Shown: piece by piece, positions 1 through 5,121 of the stretch | Layout: each line of letters opens with the position of its first letter | Position numbering within the stretch: the stretch's first letter is position 1 | DNA from: 0-14-3-00-62-12 sp034440555 | GTDB taxonomy: Bacteria; Pseudomonadota; Gammaproteobacteria; Xanthomonadales; Ahniellaceae | DNA length: 5,121 bases | Direction of reading: 5' to 3' | Assembly (NCBI GenBank): GCA_034440555.1 | Contig: JAWXCG010000221.1 | Coordinates: forward strand, 1 to 5,121 | Notes under the pieces: generated by a model | Seen by the model: the letters and a program-made list of their open reading frames with translations, nothing else | What the model was told of the DNA's origin: nothing | Database searches by the model: none | Translations under genes and position numbers: made by a program

Positions 1-1
1 A

Positions 2-98
2 CCGCAGGTTTTGACCAGCTCCGCTGTTGAGAGCGGGGGTTTGGCAAGCGATAAGCCGTGTGGCGAAGACAAAGTGGTGACTTATTCAGACCTTCCCT
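2..98 (+). repeat. Left arm of the long imperfect inverted repeat
   Basis: This arm matches the reverse complement of 275-392. The best blocks are 13-33 against 363-383 (20 of 21 identical) and 63-98 against 275-310 (31 of 36 identical). Compared with the right arm it lacks one 22 bp tandem unit. Of the five differences in the 36-base block, three fall at third codon positions of the shared frame, which hints at a coding past. The frame ends with TAA at 98-100. Confidence 0.7.
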
Positions 99-274
99 AA
101 CTGAGTCCATCGGCAATCCTGGTGCGGCCCGGCAACCCCCGACCCATCAAGGGGGTCCGCGACCTGCTGTCACCTGGACGCCGGATCATGTTCGTGCAGG
201 GCTCCGGACAGGGCGGGCTCTGGGCGCGGACGTCTGGGCGAAGGCGCGACTTCATGATGTTTGAGCAGCAGCCC

Positions 275-392
275 AGGGAAGGTCAGAACAGGTCACGACT
301 TCGTCTTCGCTGTACAGCTTTATAGTTTGCCCCACCCTGGGTTTCAACAGCGGACCTGGTCACTCTCGACAGCGGAGCTGGTCAACCTGCGG
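275..392 (-). repeat. Right arm of the long imperfect inverted repeat
   Basis: Read on the minus strand this is CCGCAGG, two GACCAG(C/G)TCCGCTGT units, a GGGTGGGGCAA stretch, ATAAAGCTGTACA and then the shared coding-like block. An ancestral ATG may have become ATA at the start of that frame, which would read about K-L-Y-S-E-D-E-V-V-T-C-S-D-L-P-W before a stop downstream. Outside the arm, GCGGA (389-393) and TCCGC (400-404) form a five-base-pair hairpin with a six-base loop, a plausible terminal structure of the old element. Confidence 0.7.
345..384. repeat. Two tandem 18-base repeats with 22 bp period
   Basis: CAACAGCGGACCTGGTCA (345-362) and CGACAGCGGAGCTGGTCA (367-384) match at 16 of 18 positions and start 22 bp apart. 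A third, inverted copy lies at about 12-30 in the left arm. Such iterated short repeats near an element end commonly serve as transposase binding sites; that role is inferred here. Confidence 0.7.
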
Positions 393-471
393 ATTTTCGT
401 CCGCTGACTCAGGGGCTATCTAGGCTCCGAACTTTTTCAGCGGTTCCCTAACTGCTTAAGCTTGCGCGGCT

Positions 472-492
472 GCCGGTCAAGCGGCTACCGGC
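472..492. repeat. Short perfect hairpin GCCGGT / ACCGGC
   Basis: GCCGGT (472-477) and ACCGGC (487-492) are perfect complements with a nine-base loop. No T-run follows on either strand, so it is not a clear terminator. The rest of 405-515 shows nothing else I can name. Confidence 0.45.
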
Positions 493-515
493 TAAGTAGA
501 GGCCACTCTAGGCGT

Positions 516-577
516 GTAGGGTGGGTGCAACCCGCCATTCTCGAACGTCCCAAAATGGTGGGTTGCACTTACCGTAC
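516..577. repeat. Long imperfect palindrome, MITE- or REP-like, at the 3' end of the peptidase gene
   Basis: The arms are 516-539 and 554-577 with a 14-base loop. The inner 15 positions are nearly perfect, GTGCAACCCGCCATT against AATGGTGGGTTGCAC. Over 24 positions there are 20 Watson-Crick pairs, three G-T pairs (when read as plus-strand RNA) and one mismatch. From memory, palindromes built from GTAGGGTGGGTGCAACCC-type arms recur between genes in many proteobacteria, so this is probably a dispersed non-autonomous repeat. It ends four bases before the stop codon of the M14 peptidase gene, so on that transcript it could act as a 3'-stabilising or terminating hairpin, although no clear U-tract follows. 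Confidence 0.6.
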
Positions 578-581
578 TGTC

Positions 582-2366
582 TCAATTCCTCGAGTTGGTT
601 TCATCGTCGCCGGGCAATTGAGCGAGCTCATCCGGGCTCAGCTTGAGCACCGGATAGCGCATGTACTCAGCGTCAAAGTAGGGCGAGCGCTGGTAGAAAA
701 AGTAAAGTCGCGCCCAGCGATCGGCGGCGAAAACCGGATCCTTGAGCTTCTCGTCAAATTGCGCCTGCAGTTCGGAGTCAGCTGCCAGCATGTTGCGCGC
801 CATGCGTTCCAGCACGCGCGGCTCGGCGTACTCCTTCTGTTCAAAGATGGCGTTGAAAAAACCCCAGCGGATGAGTGCGTCCGGTGCCTGCGGTTCGAAC
901 AGATGCATGGCCAGATCGCCACGCGGCTGTGCGGTGTTTACCAGCACGCTGCCGGCGGGCACTGCAAACTCCGCGGACTCTTCATGCTGCTCCAGCGTGG
1001 TGATTGGGAGCCGTCCCTCAAACGGTTGTCGGGCCCATTCGACTTTGTCAAAGCGGTACGCGCTGGCGCGCAATCTCTTGTCGGAATCCAGACGGGTGTA
1101 AGTGATGCCATGCAAATCGAGTTTGTCGATCACCTGTTGCCATTGCACTGGCACCAGATACGCCGCCGGCGCAGCGACGCTGAGCGTTGTCTGCACATCG
1201 TCGCGTACACTAACGTTGAAATTGCGCGGTGTCTTCGGATCGTACTCGATCCACTTGGCGCCTGAGATCGGGCTATCGGTGCGCGTGTAGGCAACGCCGA
1301 GGAAGCGCCGATCCAGGCTGCGTTCACTCAACGCAAATCCCATCGGCAGCGGTTTGTCGGGCGTGCTGACGCGTGCGATCGTTACTGCCTCGGCCTTGCG
1401 CACCGCGGCGCGCAGACGGCCGGGATTGCGCCCAATCTCGCTCAGCACTTCCAGCAGCAAGTCCTGATTGACCAGGGTGCGCGTGCGGAAATCCTTCAGC
1501 ATGTGCGTTTCAATCAACAGGCCGGCGCGGTTGGCGACGGCGGCATAGCCGGTTGAATAGCGTGGCCCGGAGGCATCCATCAACAGGCCTGCTGCGATGT
1601 CGGTGTCGTCGACCGGGGTGATGTACTCGAACAACTTCCAGTCACGCCGGTACATCGCGCGTTGCACGCGTTTGCCCAGTGCTTCGCGATTCCATTCGGC
1701 CAGCGCCGGATGAATATTCGGCGCGGTCTCAAATTTCCAGGTGAGCTGATACTGGTAGTCGGCGCCATTGGTGTTGTGCAAATCGATCAGCAAATCCGGC
1801 TGCCACGCATTCCACAGGCGCAGCCAGGCCTGCATCTCCGGCGCGTCGGCCTTGATGTAATCGCGATTCAGATTGAGGTTTTGTGCGGTAGCGCGCCAGC
1901 CCATTGCGTTGGGGCCATTCTGGTTGATGCGGTTGTACGGCGAGAAGCGCTCGTGGCCATCCACATTGAAAATCGGGATCGCGACCAACACCACATGCTT
2001 GAGCATGGCATCGTGTTTGCCCAGCACAGTCAGATCACGGGCGAAGGCCATCAATGCGTCCTTGCCTTCGTTTTCGCCGGGGTGGATTGCGGCTTGAATC
2101 CAGACGATCTCCTTGCCCGATGCGTGCACCTGTTCGGGTGTACATTCGCCCTTTGCCGCGATCACCACGACGTTCAATGCTCGACCTTGCGGCGATTTAC
2201 CGAAAGTTTTCATGCACAGCTTGTCGCTGGCGGCGTCCAGCCGTTCGAAGTACGCCATGGTTTGGGCGTAGCGCGGCGTTTCGGTGAATTTGCTGGCTTC
2301 GGCGGGCGTGGTCCAGTCTGCAGAAGGGGCACTCAGTGCGAACGTCAGTAGAACAGCAGGCAGCAT
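582..2366 (-). CDS. M14-family zinc carboxypeptidase, probably exported
   Basis: The product is a 594-residue metallopeptidase of the carboxypeptidase A superfamily (M14), expected to remove C-terminal residues from peptides or act on a related amide. The zinc site is visible: H95-P-G-E98 in an IHPGENEGKD motif and H197 in IDLHNTNG. R158 (GWR) and the N167-R168 pair (LNLNRDY) fit the substrate carboxylate-binding residues, and E286 (LLIETH) fits the catalytic glutamate. All key residues are therefore present. The first 16 residues are hydrophobic (MLPAVLLTFALSAPSA) and look like a short signal sequence, though without a basic n-region. The start was chosen because the frame further upstream reads as non-coding sequence and runs into the divergent gene; GGGG about eight bases upstream may serve as a weak ribosome site. 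Residues from about 300 to 594 form a second part I do not recognise. The gene stands alone, divergent from the solenoid gene. The family call is secure; the substrate is unknown. Confidence 0.9.
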   Translation of the reverse strand: MLPAVLLTFALSAPSADWTTPAEASKFTETPRYAQTMAYFERLDAASDKLCMKTFGKSPQGRALNVVVIAAKGECTPEQVHASGKEIVWIQAAIHPGENEGKDALMAFARDLTVLGKHDAMLKHVVLVAIPIFNVDGHERFSPYNRINQNGPNAMGWRATAQNLNLNRDYIKADAPEMQAWLRLWNAWQPDLLIDLHNTNGADYQYQLTWKFETAPNIHPALAEWNREALGKRVQRAMYRRDWKLFEYITPVDDTDIAAGLLMDASGPRYSTGYAAVANRAGLLIETHMLKDFRTRTLVNQDLLLEVLSEIGRNPGRLRAAVRKAEAVTIARVSTPDKPLPMGFALSERSLDRRFLGVAYTRTDSPISGAKWIEYDPKTPRNFNVSVRDDVQTTLSVAAPAAYLVPVQWQQVIDKLDLHGITYTRLDSDKRLRASAYRFDKVEWARQPFEGRLPITTLEQHEESAEFAVPAGSVLVNTAQPRGDLAMHLFEPQAPDALIRWGFFNAIFEQKEYAEPRVLERMARNMLAADSELQAQFDEKLKDPVFAADRWARLYFFYQRSPYFDAEYMRYPVLKLSPDELAQLPGDDETNSRN

Positions 2367-2572
2367 GTGTGGGCCCCAGTCAGCGAAGGCCGCAGTGTAG
2401 GCCGAATCCTGAGCAACGAAGCGCCCACCGACCGCGACAGTGTGGGGACCATTCGCTGCCCGTTCGCAGCCGTACGCTTTCCACGAAAGCTCAAACACCG
2501 CCACCAACATTCGTTGGCCCGGCATTCCACTATCCTGCGTATGAACATAGCGGCATTCACAGGAGATTCCCG
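2367..2572. promoter_or_regulatory. Divergent intergenic region between the peptidase and solenoid genes
   Basis: Both genes must be started from these 206 bases. On the minus strand TACACT (2394-2399) is a possible -10 box 28 bases before the peptidase ATG, without a good -35. On the plus strand TATCCT (2531-2536) is a possible weak -10. A small perfect inverted repeat, CCAAC-ATTC-GTTGG (2504-2517), and a direct repeat, CGGCATTC at 2520-2527 and 2551-2558 (31 bp apart, close to three helical turns), could be operator elements. None of these is proven; only the divergent layout is certain. Confidence 0.4.
2561..2565 (+). promoter_or_regulatory. Ribosome binding site AGGAG of the solenoid gene
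   Basis: AGGAG lies seven bases before the ATG at 2573. It fixes this start over the longer upstream frame, and the protein then begins with a proper signal peptide. Confidence 0.85.
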
Positions 2573-4336
2573 ATGAAGATCTGGATCGTGATCGGCATGT
2601 GGTTGGCGATGAGCGTGAGCACGACTGCATACGCTCAAGGCGATTTCGCCGACCGGTTCTTCGCCAAGGTCGAGAAGGATGCTCTACGCGATCTTGAGCG
2701 CGGCAAGCCGGCCAAGCAGCAAGAAGCGGCGCACACGTTGGGTGTTGAGCATGCCGAGCGCGTTGCGCCAATTCTGGCCAAGCATCTGTCAGATCCTGAC
2801 CCGGTCATTCGACTCGGCGCTGCCGATCTACTGTGGTCGCTCGCCGCCAGCAAGCCCGAGGCGTTCGCATCTGCGCAGCCGGCTCTGCGGCTTGCCATTG
2901 ATGATCCCGATGCAGCCATCGCGATGAATGCGGCCGGCGCTTTGACCGCAATGGGCGTGCCGGACGCGGAAACTGCTGCCGCTCGTCGCCGCGTGCTGAA
3001 GCAGCGCGGGACAAGCGGGTATGTTCAGTTTCTGGCGGCACGTGGACTGATCGGTGTCGATCCGGGTGCACCGCTGGCGCCGATCCTGCTCGGTTTTCTG
3101 TTCGATGCCAGCAGTGCTGAGACAAAGGGTGGTTCCGACGACAATCGCGAGATCGCAGTTCAGGCGTTGAACGCACTGGTTGCAACCCAGGATCGCGCGC
3201 TGATTGAACCGCTGCGGGGCGAACTTGGCACGGCACACCCGGCGACAGAATATTTGCTTGAGGCGATGCAGAAGTTCGAACCACGACCGAACGACTGGAC
3301 TCAGGTCTTGATCGAGCACGCACGGTCGCCGAATCAGGAAATCGGGGAGACCGCCTGGGATCTGCTCGACGACCAGCGCGATCCGGCATCAATCTCGGCT
3401 TGGGCGCCGCTGGCGGTAAAGCGGCTGGACAATGACAAATCGCGCGGCAGCGCGCTGTCGGCGCTTTACAACATCGCCGGTAAAACCAGTATCGGACTCG
3501 ATCCGTTGGCAGCAGTAGCCGCTGATCAGTCAGCGAGCGAAGAGCACCGCGTACGCGCCATCGATACCCTTGGCGCGGCTGCCGAAGTGACCAGGCCGGA
3601 CACCAATAAAACCGTCGCGGCGGCGGCCCTCGTCGCCTGGCGGCGCGCGTGTGATCCAGTGCTCAGCCACGAATCCGCAAACAAGCGTTCAAGCGCCTGC
3701 CTGGGCCATCTGATGTATATCGCCCCGCAAAATAAGGAGCGGGTGCCGCAGCTGGTCGGCTGGCTGGGCAGCAACGCCGATGTCGAAGCGAAACTGCTGT
3801 TTCTCGAGCGGATCGAATCCACCTGGAGCGACGGCGCCGCAGCAACCGATGCCGTGAAGCGCGAACTTGCACACGCAGACCCACGGGTGGTGAAAGCCGC
3901 CGAAGCCGCGCTCGATCGCATTCGCCCAGCCTGGCGGGAAAGCGCCTCACGTCAGGCGCGTGTCGCGCAGAATCCAGCTACGCCTGTCAAGCCCGCACTG
4001 GAGTCTTCCAGCGGTCGTCGTGGCGCCGATGGCGCAGCACTTTTCGGCGCTGTCAGTGCCGGAAATCTGGCTGCGGTGAAGAAGCTGGTGGATACCGGCA
4101 ATATTGACAAGCCGGTGCATTACCCGCAGATACAGGGCGCGACCCCGATACCGTTGGGAGTGGCGATCAACTACTGCGGCGCCCCCACGCTGAGTGGCGC
4201 GAAGCTTGCGTCCATCGTCGTTTACCTGATCTCGCTCGGTGCCGATCCCGACAGCAACGATCCGCATGGCGACAATCTGTTCGATCGCGCCAAAACGATG
4301 TGCCCGCCGGAAGTGATGCAGGCGTTGAGCCGCTGA
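2573..4336 (+). CDS. Exported HEAT-repeat protein with C-terminal ankyrin-like repeats
   Basis: The product has 587 residues. Residues 1-21 are a typical signal peptide (MKIWIVIGMW, hydrophobic core, cleavage after AYA at 19-21), so the protein should reach the periplasm or beyond. From about residue 45 to 445 it is almost all helical pairs of HEAT type. The clearest is at about 64-91 (DPDPVIRLGAADLLWSL) and the next at about 101-129 (DDPDAAIAMNAAGAL); later ones are more degenerate. A Pro/Ser/Arg-rich linker follows at about 445-486. The tail at 487-587 looks like two or three ankyrin repeats, with LFGAVSAGNLAAVKKLV and then LISLGADPDSNDPHGDNLF. There are four cysteines (360, 376, 535, 577), possibly disulfide-forming. 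No catalytic motif is seen, so a binding or scaffolding role is the best inference; the partner is unknown. It is divergent from the peptidase gene, and a functional link is possible but unsupported. The HEAT call is firm and the ankyrin call moderately so. Confidence 0.88.
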   Translation: MKIWIVIGMWLAMSVSTTAYAQGDFADRFFAKVEKDALRDLERGKPAKQQEAAHTLGVEHAERVAPILAKHLSDPDPVIRLGAADLLWSLAASKPEAFASAQPALRLAIDDPDAAIAMNAAGALTAMGVPDAETAAARRRVLKQRGTSGYVQFLAARGLIGVDPGAPLAPILLGFLFDASSAETKGGSDDNREIAVQALNALVATQDRALIEPLRGELGTAHPATEYLLEAMQKFEPRPNDWTQVLIEHARSPNQEIGETAWDLLDDQRDPASISAWAPLAVKRLDNDKSRGSALSALYNIAGKTSIGLDPLAAVAADQSASEEHRVRAIDTLGAAAEVTRPDTNKTVAAAALVAWRRACDPVLSHESANKRSSACLGHLMYIAPQNKERVPQLVGWLGSNADVEAKLLFLERIESTWSDGAAATDAVKRELAHADPRVVKAAEAALDRIRPAWRESASRQARVAQNPATPVKPALESSSGRRGADGAALFGAVSAGNLAAVKKLVDTGNIDKPVHYPQIQGATPIPLGVAINYCGAPTLSGAKLASIVVYLISLGADPDSNDPHGDNLFDRAKTMCPPEVMQALSR

Positions 4337-4337
4337 A

Positions 4338-4389
4338 GGTCTGCGCTGGGAGCATCGTTCCGCAGGTGTTGCTCCGCGCGTCGTAGACC
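4338..4389 (+). terminator. GC-rich stem-loop directly after the solenoid gene, possible terminator
   Basis: The stem begins one base after the stop codon. GGTCT (4338-4342) pairs with AGACC (4385-4389), GCGC (4343-4346) with GCGC (4376-4379), and GGAGCA (4349-4354) with TGCTCC (4370-4375), around a 15-base loop. That gives 15 base pairs broken only by a two-base bulge on one side and a five-base bulge on the other. No T-tract follows, so a classical intrinsic terminator is not shown; it may instead protect the mRNA 3' end or assist factor-dependent termination. Confidence 0.45.
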
Positions 4390-4489
4390 AGTAGCGCAGT
4401 CGCAGAAGCTGCGGCCAAATGACGCCCGCCAGCGCAGATGAATCAACTCGGGCGCTGGTTGCGGTGCCGCTGTCACGCTCCGCAGCACG

Positions 4490-4495
4490 TACAAT
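4490..4495 (+). promoter_or_regulatory. Candidate -10 box (TACAAT) for the mutase gene
   Basis: TACAAT differs from the TATAAT consensus at one base and sits 30 bases before the ATG at 4526, implying a leader of roughly 25 bases. No good -35 lies 16-18 bases upstream, so this is a weak or activator-dependent promoter at best. With the stem-loop at 4338-4389, it suggests that the mutase gene is transcribed independently of the solenoid gene. Confidence 0.35.
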
Positions 4496-4525
4496 GGCGT
4501 CCTTGAATACGATTGGACCGTCGCC

Positions 4526-5121
4526 ATGAGTACGCCGTCCCCGCAACGACCGCTTCCGGATCACGCGCACGAATCCGCGCCGCTGCGCTTCGTTACCGCC
4601 GCCAGTCTGTTCGATGGCCACGACGCGGCGATCAACATCATGCGCCGCCTGATTCAGTCGCAGGGCGCCGAGGTGGTCCATCTTGGCCACAACCGTTCGG
4701 TCGAAGACGTGGTGCGTGCAGCGTTGCAGGAGGATGCCGATGGCATTGCGCTGTCCAGTTACCAGGGAGGGCATGTCGAGTATTTCAAATACATGGTCGA
4801 TATGCTTCGCGAGCGCGGCGCGGGGCATATCCGCATATTCGGTGGTGGCGGTGGCACCATCACGCCCGAGGAGATTCGCGAACTGCAGGCCTATGGGGTC
4901 GAGCGCATCTATCACCCGAACGACGGCATGGCGATGGGCCTGGTCGCGATGATCGAAGATTTGATGAGGCGTGCATTGAAGGGCCGCCATGAGCACGCAT
5001 CAGGTCCGGATCGTAGACCGGAGTTCGCCGCGGCGAACAGTGCCGAGGATTCAAGAAAGAACGTGGGGATTGCGCCCGACTTGCAGGAAATCGCGCTGGG
5101 CAAATATCTATCGGCAATCGA
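4526..5121 (+). CDS. icmF: Fused isobutyryl-CoA mutase, N-terminal B12-binding part (3' end outside window)
   Basis: The open frame gives 198 residues and runs off the right edge. Residues 20-150 match the cobalamin-binding domain of IcmF: RFVTAASLFDGHDAAINIMR (21-40), with H32 as the expected lower axial cobalt ligand, then HLGHNRSVEDVV (52-63), SSYQGGHVEYFKYM (77-90) and FGGGGGTI (105-112). IcmF is a single chain of a B12-binding domain, a MeaI-type G-protein chaperone domain and a mutase barrel, usually near 1,080-1,100 residues; only the first domain is in view. It interconverts isobutyryl-CoA and n-butyryl-CoA in the cytoplasm, and some members also accept isovaleryl/pivalyl-CoA. The G of the general DxHxxG motif is A35 here, which I recall as normal for IcmF. 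Residues about 152-180 are a charged, poorly conserved-looking linker. The ATG is the first in frame, preceded by a weak GGA eight bases upstream. Stand-alone mutase small subunits (IcmB, MCM) are the alternative, but the FDGHDAAINIM and SYQGGHVEYFKYM signature and the long continuation favour IcmF. Confidence 0.88.
   Translation, partial: MSTPSPQRPLPDHAHESAPLRFVTAASLFDGHDAAINIMRRLIQSQGAEVVHLGHNRSVEDVVRAALQEDADGIALSSYQGGHVEYFKYMVDMLRERGAGHIRIFGGGGGTITPEEIRELQAYGVERIYHPNDGMAMGLVAMIEDLMRRALKGRHEHASGPDRRPEFAAANSAEDSRKNVGIAPDLQEIALGKYLSAI

Larger units (their letters stand above)
1..404. mobile_element. Decayed insertion-sequence-like relic with inward-facing long inverted ends
   Basis: Two copies of one sequence face each other at 2-98 (forward) and 275-392 (reverse). 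In both, the order from the outside in is CCGCAGG, a GACCAGCTCCGCTGT repeat, a GGGG/GGCAA stretch, then a coding-like segment reading about E-D-x-V-V-T-x-S-D-L-P. A terminal repeat block followed directly by a reading-frame start is what the end of an insertion sequence looks like. Multiple short terminal repeats are known from the IS21 family, but that assignment is only a guess. No transposase survives: the left copy hits TAA at 98-100 just after the shared segment, and the right copy hits a stop some twelve codons further on. The central part (99-274) is GC-rich and shows no credible gene. The left boundary is not certain because the copy begins at the window edge. Alternatives are a MITE-like element or two IS fragments brought together by deletion. 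Confidence 0.5.

Noticed and set aside
136..157. CCCCC/GGGGG and GACCC/GGGTC mini-hairpins
   Set aside because: Two competing five-base-pair stems in GC-rich sequence with no following T-run; expected by chance.
58..325. Two small plus-strand open frames (68 and 67 codons)
   Set aside because: They run through the inverted-repeat relic, have no ribosome site and show proline/arginine/glycine-rich translations typical of non-coding GC-rich DNA.
93..454. Direct repeat TTCCCTAACTG at 93-103 and 444-454
   Set aside because: Eleven bases across the relic could hint at a target duplication, but the first copy overlaps the conserved arm sequence, so chance or shared repeat ancestry is more likely.
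462..1265. 267-residue open frame on the plus strand
   Set aside because: It lies antisense to the well-supported M14 peptidase, has an Arg/Leu/Val-rich composition without motifs, and no ribosome site.
1662..2351. 229-residue open frame on the plus strand
   Set aside because: Antisense shadow of the M14 catalytic domain; the conserved zinc and catalytic motifs are read on the other strand.
2514..2530. TTGGCCCGGC as a possible sigma-54 promoter
   Set aside because: The GC required about ten bases after the GG is absent.
2336..2572. 79-residue N-terminal extension of the solenoid gene
   Set aside because: AGGAG with ideal spacing and a typical signal peptide place the start at 2573.
2367..2771. 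135-residue N-terminal extension of the M14 peptidase frame
   Set aside because: It would overlap the signal peptide coding region of the divergent gene, its translation is Arg/Ser-rich without features, and the hydrophobic leader begins exactly at the ATG at 2366.
3947..4996. 349-residue open frame on the minus strand
   Set aside because: It spans antisense of the ankyrin tail, the intergenic gap and the IcmF start, whose own motifs are clear; long antisense frames are common in GC-rich DNA.

Overview
The window suggests a GC-rich proteobacterium, most plausibly a gammaproteobacterium of the Lysobacterales (Xanthomonadales) type. This is an inference from codon style and protein flavour; nothing here fixes the taxon. 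Three protein-coding genes can be supported, plus a repeat-rich, non-coding left end.

Bases 1-581 hold no convincing gene. About 400 bases look like a decayed insertion-sequence relic: two copies of the same roughly 100-120 bp sequence face each other as an imperfect inverted repeat (2-98 and 275-392), separated by about 176 bp of unrecognised sequence. Both copies include the decayed start of what looks like the same reading frame. Next come a small hairpin (472-492) and a long imperfect palindrome (516-577) that ends four bases before the stop codon of the first gene and resembles a short mobile or REP-like repeat.

Bases 582-2366 (minus strand) encode a probably exported zinc carboxypeptidase of the M14 family, with a complete set of catalytic residues and a C-terminal half of about 300 residues that I do not recognise. 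It is transcribed divergently from a gene at 2573-4336 (plus strand) for a secreted solenoid protein: signal peptide, HEAT-like repeats, then ankyrin-like repeats. The two share an intergenic region of 206 bp.

A GC-rich bipartite stem-loop (4338-4389) follows directly after the solenoid gene. After a 189 bp gap with a candidate -10 box, the last gene starts at 4526 and runs off the right edge. Its 198 visible residues are the N-terminal cobalamin-binding domain of the fused isobutyryl-CoA mutase IcmF, a B12-dependent acyl-CoA carbon-skeleton mutase.

The three genes do not form an obvious pathway: a peptidase and a repeat protein that both appear exported, then a cytoplasmic acyl-CoA enzyme with its own likely promoter. 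I see no phage, CRISPR, toxin-antitoxin or other defence-like system, and no tRNA or rRNA. The most unusual items are the paired IS-end relic, the palindrome abutting the peptidase gene, the post-stop stem-loop and the HEAT-plus-ankyrin protein.
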